Shown: positions 51,963 through 63,639 of the stretch, in pieces | Position numbering within the stretch: position 1 is the stretch's first letter | Layout of the letters: each line of letters opens with the position of its first letter | Assembly: GCA_033063855.1 (NCBI GenBank) | Contig: CP093829.1 | Span: forward strand, 12,286,243-12,350,242 | Source of the DNA: Smittia aterrima | Lineage: Eukaryota; Arthropoda; Insecta; Diptera; Chironomidae | Reading direction: 5' to 3' | DNA length: 64,000 bases | The notes under the pieces: model-generated | Told to the model about the DNA's origin: nothing | Seen by the model: the letters and a program-made list of their open reading frames with translations, nothing else | The model's database searches: none | Made by a program: the position numbers and the translations under genes

Positions 51963-54900
51963 ATGTTGCAAAAGAGAAAATCTTCAATGGAAAGAAATAA
52001 TTTGGGCTTCTTGATATTCAGCCTCTTGCTAGCGACTTTTGTTAATAATAGTGAACAACGAGATTTCAATCAATCGAGTGGTTGTTCGGTCACTCATGTG
52101 AATCTTCGTAACGATCCAACTTCTAGTGATGAAAATGCAAAAGTCCTTGAATGCAGCAGCGTTAAGATCACGCACGTTAATCGAGAGTATTTTAAAATTA
52201 ACAGCGTCGATGTCTACAAAGAAATCATCCTGAGAGATATGCGAACTGATGATTACCTTAATGTGTATAATGAGCAGCAGACTGAAATTTTAAAGCTTGT
52301 CGATAGCGCTGCAACTGACGAGCAGCTACAGAAACTCTTCCACAACAAAAACTTTTTACGACTGAGATTGCTTGATGTGAGCGGCAATCGAATTCAGAAT
52401 CTGGAACGCGATACGTTTCGCAAGAACGTTCGGTTACGGATCTTGAATATGGCGAGCAACGAGATAAAGCAAATTAGAGGCGATGTATTTGCAGACTTAT
52501 TGGATCTCAATGAACTCTATCTCAGCACCAACAAGCTTGTTAATTTTAGCTCGGGCTCTGATGTCTTTAGCAACCTCAAACAACTCACCAAGCTTGATGT
52601 TTCTAACAATTCAATTGTCAATATTGAACGTCATATGTTCTCTGGGCTGGAAAATCTAATTGAAATCAACATGTCGCACAACAAGCTTTACATTTTGCCC
52701 TATCAAGTTTTTGAGAGCATGAGATCCATCGAGATTGTCGACCTATCACATAATCGTCTCGTATCGTTCTTAGACAATTTCTTTATACACAACCACAAGT
52801 TGAAAGTTCTTCGGCTTAACAACAATCTCGTGGGAAGAATTAATAAGAACTTATTGTACGGACTAAAGGAGCTTCATACACTCGATCTCTCTCACAATCA
52901 GCTGCTGACGGTCGATAGAAATGCATTCGATACGTTAGATGGCCTTCAGTATCTGAACCTTGCTGACAATCAAATTCAGCTGCTCTCAGCAAATGTCTTC
53001 TCATCGCTGAAGCAATTGCAATTTCTCGAATTGAGTAACAATAAAATGGAGCAACTTCCGTTGGGAATATTTGCCCATCAGTTCCAATTAAATGAACTCA
53101 AGCTAGACAATACAAACCTTGTCAGGGTTAGCAATTGGATCAGCAAAACCCATGTCAACACAACTATCGACAAAACAGTCTTGAGTAATCTGAAATTTAT
53201 CTCATTAAAGAACAGTACGAAGCTGCTGGACATTGAATCTTGCATGCTTCTAAATATACCTAACGCAGAAAAATTTTACATCACAAAGAGTCAGCTGACA
53301 TTCATTCCGACAGGCATCGAGAATATGAAGAATCTGGTCGATCTTGACTTGTCCGACAATCGATTGGAGTTTATTCCGGAGGGAATCAAACACTTGGAAG
53401 ATTTACATTCTCTCAACTTGTTGGGCAATGATCTACAATGTGATTGTCATATGTACTGGATGCTCAATTGGATCGATGAGCTGCAAATCAAGAATAAAAC
53501 GTTGCCATCGGATTTGCTGCGATTGTCAGAGCTTAAATGCAGACATGGCTATCCAGGAGACGTTATACGAGTACTTCAGCATATTAACTGTGTTAAACCA
53601 CATCTCATTTCTTCCTCGACAGATCAAAACTATAAACTTTTTACTGACACGATATTGGAATGTAGTTTTGCTGGAAATCCTGCGCCGGAAATCATATGGA
53701 GAACACCTCATGGTTTTATTCATCGTCTTGACGAAAGAGAAGATGACAAAAACGCTAAAATTCAACTTAGACAATTTCATCAATCAGTGCTCAAGAATAC
53801 GCCCGAGAATCTTAAGTATCAGCAAATCATTGATTCGGCCGCAAAAAGTGAAAATCTTTGGGATCGAGTTCGTCAAGGTCCCGGGATAACATTGCTCGAG
53901 AATGGAACACTCATGGTTCACAATCTTTCACGCTTAGACGCTGGTCTTTACTCGTGCTTCGCAATCAATATTATGGGAAATGCGACTACTGACGTCAGGT
54001 GAGTGATTGTTTCTAACAAAGAGCCACAATTAGGGGCAACGTGTGCACGTTTGTTTACATTGCCGAATTATTTATGTTGCCATGTGAAGCGTAAACTCGT
54101 TGATAAAATTTTCTTCTCTTCTTAATCGTCGCGTGTCACGCGATAATCATTCAAGAAATCTCGTATTAATGCGAGTATGTTTACACGACGGATCGATTGT
54201 ATCAAATATTATTTCTGGCAGACATGCTCGAACTTTTTCAGCGTCGGTTTTGAATGTCGGTGAAAATGAATGTAAACATTGGCTTGCAAAAGTAACTAAT
54301 CGATTAGAAGGCTTGATAGTATTGGAATTTGCGAAAGAAAATTCCTTATAATGGTCTTCATCGACGACATTGAAACTAAAAGAAAAGCTTGAGCGTGTTT
54401 TCAAAGGTCTTGAGGTACTCACCCCTAGCTTTTGCGTCATTAGCATTGATGATGTTGATTTTTCGTTTAGGTAGGTTAGAGAGATTTGTGGATATTAGAA
54501 AAATTTCTTCACGTTCCCTTCCTACAAGGTCAATTCTTCGTGTTCCTGATGGCTTTAGTTTCGCTTGAGCAGCTTCCTTCGCTACATAGTGCCTACGAGC
54601 ATCTTGTGCAATTTGCAACTAAAACTAACTAATCTAAGACAGGATGGGAATGATAAAACGGCGTTTGCATTGAGATTGTAGATTTCGTAAAGTAGCTTTC
54701 TCATCTCTGCTCGAGAGATAGTGATTCGTTGATATTTGTTATTTAATTTATAAATCAAAAAGAGTCGCACTTATCTAATAGATGAAAAGTCTTATTCGTG
54801 ATCCAGTCGTGTAGGAATCTTTTGAGAAGCTGCAAGCAAACTAAAATAATTTTGAAATGGAAAGTTCCGCCGAAACTTTTCCTTATTATAAGGTACTACT

Positions 54901-57900
54901 TATTATAAGGTACTTTTTGGAAATGCGACTACTGATTGCAATACATTTATTTTTATAGTTTCAAAGCATTATCAGTTCTAAAAATTTTTCATATAAGGAG
55001 GTGGTCTTCGCTGGAACAGAGTTATATGAAGTAAAAATGTCTTCAGATTCAAGTGACGCGTCAGACTCCGTCACATCAACAACTGTGGTTTTATCTAGAA
55101 TAACGGAGGCCTTGACCGAACCTTCAACGTCTACGATGGAGACGAGTGAAAGTGTCTCAATGTCGATTTTAAAATTTTCTGTCGTCGATTATTCTGTGTT
55201 TGGAATCATGCTGGCAATGTCAGGTGAAAATAATTTCACAAACTCGTTAATCCTTGTGCAAAGTTGAAAAATATTTTTAGCTCTCATCGGGATTTATTTC
55301 GGTTTCATCTCGAAGAGGAAGCAAAACAACACGAAAGAATATTTATTAGGCGGCAAGCAAATGAATTTTTTCCCAATCGCTGCATCGCTCATTGCGAGTC
55401 ACGTCAGTGGAATCACTTTGATGTCGATTCCAGCAGAAATGTACGCCTACGGATCTCAATATATAGTAATGGTGGTTTCAGCCGTTATTGTTGGCATCGC
55501 CTTAACTTTCGTCTACTTGCCTGTGTTTTACGAGCTCCAACTCACTTCCTCGTTTGAATATCTTGAGATGCGGTTTGACACGAGAGTCCGACGTACCGCA
55601 AGCTTCATTTATGCGATTTCAATCATCATCTTCGTGCCAATCATCGTCTATGTACCGGCGCTTGCGTTCAGTCAAGTCTCAGGAATTAATCTTCACATCA
55701 TCACTCTCGTCACGAGCATCATTTGCGTCTTTTATACCACCGTTGGCGGCCTCAAAGCTGTTGTCTGGACGGATACTCTTCAGTTTATTCTAATGATTGG
55801 AGCGGTGTGCTGTGTAATCACTTTAGGGCTGAGTACGACCGGGGGAATTCGGAATGTTTTTGAAGCTGCGGAACGAGGCGGACGATTAGTGTTGTTCAAG
55901 TATTTTCGTGAGATATTTATTTTAGGTCAATAGTAAGATGATTGAATTTTCACAGCATGGATCCCAATCCATTTGTAAGAAATTCATTCTGGACTGTTTC
56001 CCTTGGGTTGACTACTCTTTGGATTGCCAATCTAGGCGTGGCTCAAACCTGCATTCAACGTTTTCTCGCTGTTCCCGACATCAAGTTTGCGAGAAAATCA
56101 GTTTGGATATTCGTGTTCGGTCTGATTTTCATTAAAGGAGCGTCATGTTTCGTGGGTCTCATTATGTTTGCACAATACGAGGAATGCGACCCAATTGCTT
56201 CCAAAAAAATCCAGAAAGTCGATCAAATTCTTCCATTTTTTATCATGGAGGTTGCATCGAGAATTCCTGGGCTCCCAGGGATTTTCATCGCTGGAATTTT
56301 CTCAGCAGCACTATCGTCAATGTCTTCTGGTTTGAACACTTTGGCTGGTACCATTTACGAAGATTTCATTCGACATCACTATCCTAAAGCCACGGAGAAA
56401 CGAGAAAGCGACGTGATGAAAATTCTTGTAGTCGCTCTGGGAATGCTTATGCTATCGCTTGTGTTTGTGGTCGAGCACATGGGACAAGTGTTCAGAATTT
56501 CTATTGCTGTGTCGGGATTAACGGCAGGTGCTTTGCTTGGATTGTTTACTATTGGCATGACATCACGATTTGTTAATACCAAAGGCGTTATTTGGGGTGC
56601 AATTGGGTCAATGTTGATCGTTGGATTTATCATGGTGGGAGCACAATCTCTACCGAAAGATCCGCCACTGCCAATGAGGACTGATGGTTGTGATGCTTCC
56701 TTTGTCAACGCGACTATGCCTTCGATTTTCTCCGAGCAATCTGTTGATAACACTCCCCTGATATTTAAATTGAGCTTCATGTATTACACACTTTTGGGTG
56801 CAATCTTGCTCGTAATCATCGCCTACATCGTCAGCTGGTTCACTGGAGGTTGTGAACCTTTCGATGAGACATTGCTCGCACCATTTATACGAAGCAAAAA
56901 TTACAAACCACGAGAAGTTCCTGAGAGAAAAGAAATCGATTACAAAGAAGTTCACTTGCTTGACGAATTTATTGCATCATCCGAACGGCGAATGTCATTG
57001 GACGTAGCGTAAATCTAATCTGTGTCATCGACTTACATAAGAACGGAGCTGAAGTAAATAAAAATTATAACAAAATATGTTTCAAGGTCGTTTACTCGCG
57101 CTTCTGCTTATCATTGATCGTCAAGCTTTTTATTTGTTCACTGTTCGTTTTTCTGAAGATAAAAGTTTCATTCTAAAATATCTAAAATAGAATTCTGAAT
57201 TCATAAGCTTTCGTTTTAAGTGGCGGGACTCGAATTGATTGAATAATTCAACTTTTCCAACTTTATGAATTTTTAAAATTTCGTGCTTAGCTCAGTTTTC
57301 CAGAGACCGGCGGGAAAGTTTACATCTGCTCAGATTTTTGATTGTTTAGTCAAATAATTTTATTGGAGCAACATTAAAATTACTTGCGCGTGCTTTTGCA
57401 TCAATAGTTCGTCGTCGCGCGAAGTTGTGAATTTGCTGATAACGTGTCTTCTATTCGCGAAGTTGTGAATTTGCTGATAACGATGATTTGTGTCTTCCTT
57501 GTTTTATCTTTTCTATATCCCTCAAAGCTTAAATCCAAAATAACAGTAGAGGAGAAATTCAATTATTGTAGAAAATAAATATTACCTAAAGCATCAACCT
57601 TCAAAATTTAAATTTCCTAATCGTGTATGTGTGACCTAGAAAGGCTTAAAAAGATTGCTTCCACGTTAGAATGATTAATAAATCATGACCATCAAACTCC
57701 CTCTTTTTTTAGCTTCGTTGCTAGAGCTATCGATAAAGCGATATGACTTGCGTGAATCAAAAGAATTGGAAACTGCTTTGGCTTGAATCGATTGTTGGGG
57801 CCGCACGAAGGTTCTCCTGATAAAAAATTCATGTGAGGGAAAAGGAAAGCAGCGGACAACAATTGACTTATTCAACGCGATGATTAGACATATAAGCGCA

Positions 57901-60280
57901 TGAATGTCACATAATTTAATCAAAAACGATAATTCAAATAAAATCATTTTGCTGTTAGAAAAATGATTTATATTTTTGCTTCATGTTCAAGCTTTCTCAC
58001 CAAGAAGAAGAGAAGAAAATTTTCTTAAACGTTTGTTTACTTAGAAATAAATATTAAGAGGAAGTTAAATGAAACCTTAACACGTTTTCTTTGTACTCCT
58101 TCATCCTAAACCAATAATTCAATAATTCATTTCTCCTAGGTTGCTCATCGATCCGATATTCTTCTTCCAAGTCAAGATTGATTGCTTGATCACTGGAACT
58201 ATCTGCGCTGTTGGACTCCTTGTCCTGACCTTGGTGTTGCAAGTTATTCGAAAAATCTTCATCCGTTTCAGGATCATTGAACTGATTTGTATGAATTGCT
58301 GTTCACTTTGCTACAAGAATGATAAAACGAAGACTAAGGGCCAGCAAATTTATGCGATGTTAGACAGCATTGAGATTTATAAAAGCCAACAATTGTTGAA
58401 GTTGCGTGAGAATTATCATCAACAGGTAAGATTTCATTCGACCAAAAACCCAAACATTTTATTAATTTTGTTCTCATTGATAGGTTTCAAGAATAAGAGA
58501 GAACTGCACGCAGCAGTGCGACTGGATCCAAACGAGTTATTCATCACAAGCTAAGAATCTTCGTGATATAGGGTCACATCACATTTCTTCGATGCGAGAT
58601 CAGTATACAGATCAGGTGAGCTGAGTCGGGAGCTCATGCAAACTTTCTTTTAAAGCCATTTTGTTCGCAGGTTAAACGCGTTCGTGACTACTCAACTGGT
58701 CAATTAAATTGGGTTCGTGAGAATTATGTGTTCCAACGCAACAAGATTCGGAAGTTTAGTGCTCATCAAGTACTTCGTCTGCGTGAGGGATATAAATATC
58801 AACAGCAATCGTTGAATAAAGTGTTGGAAAATCTTCCGAGCTTTTATTTCGAGAATTGTCGCGGTCGCGTTGACGATGATGACCCGGTTATCGATGAAGG
58901 TGAGTTACGATTAATTCTGCAGGTGTCGATCACGAGATTGAAGTTAGTAGGTTGTAGATTTCAGTTTAATTTTTTTGCAAAGACTTTGCCAACGAAAACT
59001 AATTCTTAGTAACGCTCATCTTTTCATTCGCTTAAATGCTTTTCACTGCTCGCCACAAAATTTAAAATAATTTCCTTCTGTTCACAGATTTTGAAACATA
59101 TTTGAAGACTAAAATTGAACAACTGGCTAAACTCGAAACGGAGGCTCTCGATTGCAAATCTCCAGACTTTAATGAACACTTCAGCACAAAATCATTCGAC
59201 GAGAGCAAAGCTTCTGTTTATTTTACACCGACTGAAGGGCATTTAAGTCCCCAAGCAATGCAGTTGTCTCCGATTCACATAAATTACATCAATGAAAACA
59301 TAATTGGATGCGAATCTGCTGATCATTATGATGAAGCGAGAGGTTATTGGCGAGTCTCTCCAAAAAAGAGTTCAGGAAAGAAAAATTCAGGAAGAAATAG
59401 TTTCATTCTGCCGACTGACTACATCGATGAAGCTGAAGAATCACTAGGCAACTTTATCATCCCCGATCCTGTCTACAATGATGACGCTTTTAAAACTTCA
59501 TGCGAACGTTTCCAAGATGTAATGGACACCCCTTCATCATCAATGATGTCCATTAGTGGCACAACAGATCAAGTAACACGAAGACGGAAGAAGAGGTACA
59601 AGGATCATCACAGATCAAGACATTCGATTGAGAACGAGACTCTACTGCTGCAAGACATAAGCTCTCATGATGTGAGCAAAGGTGCTCGTCCAAAACTTTA
59701 CGGTTTGTACGGTAGAAGAAAGGGAACAGAAGGTGAGAATCTAAGTTTTAATGAATATTCAAATCTTTAAATTATTTTATTCGCAGCGTTTGACAGTGCA
59801 CAACCCAGCACGAGCTCAAGTTCCACAGAAGTTATTAAGAAAGTCAATTCCAAGGTCGATATGGACGAGAAAACAGGAAAAATTGTGTCATCATCAGCCA
59901 CAATCGATTGTGATATTGCGACAAACATCGACGACGAAGATAAAGTCATGAATCAAAAAATCATCAAATTGCAGTCGTCCAACAGTTTGCCAGACTTAAC
60001 TGTAGAAAACTCTTCGCCATCTTCGACAGGTACGATTTCTTCAAACAGCAACAACCAAACTCAGTTGCCCGAGAATGGACATGGTACTCACGTAATTCTT
60101 GCTGTTCAGGATCAAGAAAATCAAATGAACCAAATTGGCGATGCAACGGAAGACCACTCAATGATCAAAATGAAAATGAAGCTCAATATTAATCTGGCGT
60201 CAAACGTTTCATCATCATCGACATCTTCAAATAATCTTGAGTATGGCAATGCACCATCAACTGCTCCTAGCACCCTTTAA
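51963..60280 (+). CDS. LRR-Ig single-pass transmembrane receptor-like protein
   Basis: This is a cell-surface adhesion/receptor-type protein; its ligand is unknown. Exons are 51963-53998, 58140-58425, 58484-58615, 58671-58899, 59088-59732 and 59787-60280; all phases agree and the product is 1273 aa. In order it has a signal peptide (about 10-28, after MERNN), about a dozen leucine-rich repeats (about 125-490), an LRR C-terminal cap starting CDCHMYW at 493, and one Ig domain (Cys567, Trp579, Cys665 in DAGLYSC) with an unusually long Cys-Cys spacing. A membrane span follows (about 694-712), then a juxtamembrane Cys cluster CMNCCSLC and a cytoplasmic tail of about 550 aa. The tail begins with ten 11-residue repeats (756-865) and continues Ser/Asn/Glu-rich. 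Intron 1 (4.1 kb) houses the SLC5 gene. The second Met (51987) is an alternative start. I recognise the architecture but not a named orthologue. Confidence 0.93.
54882..54914 (+). repeat. Tandem 16-bp duplication containing TATAAGG boxes
   Basis: CTTATTATAAGGTACT occurs at 54882-54897 and again at 54899-54914, separated by one base. Each copy has a TATA-like core about 60-90 bases before the TCAGTT at 54970, so a promoter role for SLC5 is possible but the spacing is not ideal. Confidence 0.85.
54919..54935 (+). repeat. 17-bp copy of the end of the LRR-Ig first coding exon
   Basis: GGAAATGCGACTACTGA occurs here and at 53976-53992, inside the exon that ends at 53998. It is an exact match over 17 bases and diverges on either side. 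Confidence 0.9.
55037..57012 (+). CDS. Sodium/solute symporter, SLC5 family (multivitamin/monocarboxylate transporter-like)
   Basis: This plasma-membrane, sodium-coupled transporter resembles insect proteins annotated as sodium-dependent multivitamin transporters; the substrate cannot be told from sequence alone. Exons are 55037-55223, 55281-55899 and 55956-57012 (introns of 57 and 56 bp; product 620 aa). The N-terminus is Ser/Thr-rich and acidic, then the first span starts at VDYSVFGIMLAM. Family blocks are EYLLGGKQMNFFPIAAS, FEYLEMRFD, TVGGLKAVVWTD, and the sodium symporter signature region PGIFIAGIFSAALSSMSSGLN (about 376-396). About 13 hydrophobic spans are present. No in-frame ATG precedes 55037 before a stop. 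The whole gene lies in an intron of the LRR-Ig gene on the same strand, which makes the intron's removal dependent on bypassing SLC5 splice sites and poly(A) signal. Confidence 0.95.
57057..57062 (+). terminator. Poly(A) signal of the SLC5 gene
   Basis: AATAAA lies about 45 bases after the TAA stop. If used on the host transcript it would end the LRR-Ig RNA before its transmembrane exons. Confidence 0.65.
57063..58139 (+). other. LRR-Ig intron segment downstream of SLC5
   Basis: No gene is seen. The segment contains a 27-bp direct repeat (57418-57482) and ends at the acceptor TTCTCCTAG before 58140. Confidence 0.6.
57418..57482. repeat. Direct repeat, two 27-bp copies with period 38
   Basis: Identical copies lie at 57418-57444 and 57456-57482, beginning CGCGAAGTTGTGAATTTG and separated by 11 bases. 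A recent local duplication is likely. Confidence 0.9.
58369..58811 (+). other. Segment encoding ten tandem 11-residue repeats (LRR-Ig cytoplasmic domain)
   Basis: Across three exons the protein reads as ten consecutive 11-residue units without gaps (residues 756-865). The pattern is hydrophobic-Arg-acid-x-[YS]-x-x-Gln at positions 1-8. Gln occupies position 8 in nine of ten units (His in the other). Examples are LRENYHQQVSR, MRDQYTDQVKR and VRENYVFQRNK. The introns at 58426 and 58616 both fall after position 8, so exon 58484-58615 (132 bases) equals four complete units. An 11-residue period fits a long, slightly right-handed helix or coiled coil. Confidence 0.85.
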
Positions 60281-60727
60281 AGTTCCTGCTTCTAATCAAG
60301 TCAAAGAATATAAAAGAACATTTATTCAACATGTGAAAGATTTTTTTCTCCGATAGCAATTCAATTTCTTTTGTTGATTAGTTTAGTGACTAAACTTTAG
60401 TCGAAGATTTTTTTCCTGTGAAAATCTATCCAAAGCTTTTTGAATTATTTTCATTTTCTTTATTGTTATCGTTAGTCCACTGCCCTGTGACTGTTTATCT
60501 CCTAATGAAGTAGATTTTATCGAAATATTACAAATGTAGATTTTCATTGAACACTCGAAGCTTCATAGAGATTTAAAATCCTTTTTGCACTCTTTCACAC
60601 TGATCAAAGCTCACAAAGAAATTCAAATTGAATGTCAGTGTTGCATGAATTCAGTAAAGTTTATAATCGAAATGCTTTAAGGAGTTTCGCAAGCAAAGAA
60701 TCTTTCACAAAAATCTTTTCATTACGC

Positions 60728-60733
60728 AATAAA
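60728..60733 (+). terminator. Poly(A) signal of the LRR-Ig gene
   Basis: AATAAA lies about 450 bases after the TAA at 60278. It is the first canonical hexamer I see downstream and about 385 bases from the convergent Mcm7 signal. Confidence 0.5.
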
Positions 60734-61118
60734 GTTTGAGTAAATGTTGACTAGCGTAGTTGTTCGAATTCAATTGAAAATAGGCATTAAGTAGAAAGTG
60801 ACTTTCTCTGTTATACTGGTGAATGCATTTTAATTTCTGAGTAACTTGTAGCTAAGTGCACAAGCGGAAGAAGCTTCACTTCATGAGAACTTGTAGACAG
60901 GAAACTCGAGTGATTCTAATTTTGTAAGCAACAAAATTATTTTTAGTTTTAAGAGTTTGCGAGTTCGGGAATGCATAATAATTTATTAATCGGAAGGATA
61001 TTTGAGTAAATTGGATCATGCTTGGAATAGAGACGAGGATAGGAATTCAACAGCAGCGTGGCTTGAATTACTCAAGCATTTTTCAAATCTAAAGAATGTT
61101 TCTATTTTTAATAATAGT

Positions 61119-61124
61119 TTTATT
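61119..61124 (-). terminator. Poly(A) signal of Mcm7
   Basis: AATAAA on the - strand lies about 130 bases beyond the Mcm7 TAA. Confidence 0.5.
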
Positions 61125-61252
61125 CAGAAATCGCATGAAGACATAAAAAAATGAATTTAAATTTAAAGGAGAAACAATAAAGAAAAATTATTTTAAAAGA
61201 GCAAAAAAAAAGTTATTTTAAAAAGAACAAGACGTAATGAAGAGTTTTTTGT

Positions 61253-63531
61253 TTAAATGAATGTGATTTTAGTGCGAGTCTGATTGACTTGCCAGACGTT
61301 GAGTTCTTCGTATTCTTCAATGCAAACGTCTACTTGGTCAGGTTTGTAGCCCTTTGTGGTGCAACGCTCCATGACATCGGAGATTTTAACAGTCTTTTGA
61401 GCTCCAGCAAGCTCTCGGATGACAGCAAAGATACGATCAGAAGTGTTGTGTACATTGAAAGTCGGACGTTGATCTCCAGTCTGGTTCAATGAATCCTTTG
61501 ACATTTCCAATAAGCGCAATGCTTCAGCAACGTCACTCTTTTCTACGGTGTTAGCTAGCCGCAAACGTGCAAGAGCAGTTGATAAACGCAAGATTCCGAG
61601 AAGATTACGTGCTGATGTGAAAGTCATGTCACGGTTATTTCTTGCTTCACGTCTCAATTCTACATAAGCACCAACAATGTACTCGGTAAGATCACGAGGA
61701 ATTGTTGGCTCCTTTCGTTTGCATAATCCAATGTAACGACGAATAAGATTCATGTCGAGAGCTTCGATGTTCGATGGAGGCTGTTTGCCGTGGCTATGCA
61801 CAAATGTAATGTGATGAGCGAGTCGTAAATCATTTTCACGGTCAGGCTTATCCTGGATCAGCCACAAAAGATCGAAACGCGACAAGAGAGCAGCTGGCAA
61901 CTGAATGTTTTGTTCAATTGAGCGTTTTACGTTGTATCTTCCGAAAGCTGGATTAGCTGCGGCTAAGATTGAAACACGAGCATTTAAGCAAGTCATGATT
62001 CCTGCCTTTGCAATCGAAATGGTTTGCTGTTCCATAACTTCGTGAATCGCTGTTCTGTCAGCATCAGCCATTTTATCGAATTCATCGATGCAACAGACTC
62101 CTTGATCAGCGAGAACAAGAGATCCTCCCTCGAGAGTCATTTCACCAGTATGTGGATCTTTCATTACAGCAGCAGTAAGACCAACACCCGATGATCCTCG
62201 ACCTGTTGTGTATTGTGAGCGAACGGCTAAGCGACTGATGTAGCCCAACAGCTGAGATTTGGCCACACCTGGGTCACCCATCAAACAAATGTTAATGTTT
62301 CCTCGAATCTTCATTCCCTCTGGACTCTTGTCGACACCTCCAATCAGCAATAGCAAAAGAGCTTTCTTAACATCCAAGTGACCGTAAATTTCAGGAGCCA
62401 AGCTACTAGCCATTCTTGTATAGAAATCGCCTTTTGAAAGCTCCTGTACTTCGTCCGGAGTGAGATCATTCGACAACGACTCGGTTTCGTCGGATTTGTT
62501 CAACGCTGAGATACGATGAGCTTCCATGAATGTTTCACTCAATAAGCCGCTTTGCATCTGATTAAAACCTTGGCGTTGCTTAGGCAAAAATACGCCAGTA
62601 ATAAGAACGTGATCTCCTGGTTGAGCAGCTCTTGTTTGTTCTCCGCGGCAAAGAATTGTAAGTGTACGTGGAATGTGACCGACGGGAACTTGATCGCTCT
62701 AAAAATAAAATATGTTTAGTCTTTCGTTGAATGAATTAATAAAAGTAGCTTACATGTTCTTGAATCTTGATTTCTTGGAACTTTACGAATTTGCTTCCTC
62801 TTGTTTGAAGATGCAAGCGACCACCAGCTTTGTTAACACGGCAATCGTCAGAGGGACAATCCGAAACCGGCAAGAAGGTCAGCGAGTTGACTGGCTGATA
62901 AGTTTCAGCTCCGCATCGATCGCACGTGTAAGTCGCAACAACCATCATTGGTTTTACTTCAGTACATCGAGTAACAATTCCGCGAACGGTCATGAGCTTT
63001 CCAATATGTTCAGCTTTAATCTCACGAACCGACAAAGCTTTTGTAAGACTATTTGCTTTAAACGAAATTTCGAAACGACGCATCAATTCTGGTGGGAACT
63101 GATTATGGGAATCTTTCTGTTCCATCGGATTACGAATACGTCCTTGCATCAATAATCGATGTTCAATGTAAACATCCAGAGAATCTTTGGCAACCACATC
63201 GCGTTCCTTATAATTCGGCAAAAGCTCCTGAATAACAGTTCCAAAGAAATTGACGTATCTACGACAGTTCAACTGAATAGCCTCTGCCAAGGATTCGTTA
63301 TATGAGGCTACGTCTTCCAAATCAATAGTGATACTGATTTGCTCACGATGAGCTAAGCGAGTAAGTTGACTTGCGTATTTAAAGATTTTATTCCCATCAT
63401 CGTCAGTTGTACAGAACTCCATGAGAAAGGTTTTGATTGTTTCTAAGAAAAGATACAAATCAATTCTGTTGATTAAACGAAGAATTAAAGGAATATTTAC
63501 CAACATCCTCAGCATAATTTCGTCCTGCCAT
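61253..63531 (-). CDS. Mcm7: DNA replication licensing factor MCM7
   Basis: This is a subunit of the nuclear MCM2-7 hexamer, the ATP-driven replicative helicase loaded at origins. Exons are 63501-63531, 62754-63442 and 61253-62698 (introns of 58 and 55 bp; 721 aa, the family's normal length). The first exon encodes only ten residues plus one base (MAGRNYAEDV), and joining restores the typical ETIKTFLMEFC start. The N-terminal domain has the zinc-binding Cys set (CDRCG then CPSDDC). The AAA+ core has Walker A GDPGVAKS (381-388), Walker B with IDEFDKM (Asp445, Glu446) and the arginine finger SRFD (513-516). All catalytic residues are intact. Nearest relatives by the LSNDLTPDEVQELSKG and KSPEGMKIRGNINICLMG stretches are MCM7 rather than other MCMs. 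Its promoter is divergent from the next gene and contains an E2F-type site. Confidence 0.97.
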
Positions 63532-63631
63532 TATTGATATTGAAGTTTGTTCAATTTATCTGCACTAACTTGTGGAAAAACTCTTTAATTCTCAAAAGTA
63601 AGCCGATTGTGTTTTTACTGAATTCACAAAT

Positions 63632-63639
63632 TTTCGCGC
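63632..63639. promoter_or_regulatory. E2F-type site in the Mcm7 divergent promoter
   Basis: TTTCGCGC matches the E2F/DP consensus exactly and lies 101 bases upstream of the Mcm7 ATG. MCM genes are well-known E2F targets at G1/S. The same 293-bp interval also serves the gene starting at 63825. Confidence 0.7.

Larger units (their letters stand above)
53999..55036 (+). other. LRR-Ig intron segment upstream of the nested SLC5 gene
   Basis: The donor GTGAGT is at 53999. The interval holds overlapping - strand frames (54147-54770) that look somewhat protein-like but do not join into a clean gene, a 16-bp tandem duplication at 54882-54914, and a 17-bp copy of the preceding exon end at 54919-54935. 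A TCAGTT initiator at about 54970 may mark the SLC5 start. Confidence 0.5.

Noticed and set aside
53344..53889. 181-codon + strand frame inside the LRR-Ig exon
   Set aside because: It overlaps the LRR/Ig coding frame in another phase. Cys and Trp richness comes from reading LRR codons out of frame.
55264..56780. Several overlapping frames on both strands within SLC5
   Set aside because: They are shadows of the transporter exons, with no independent signals.
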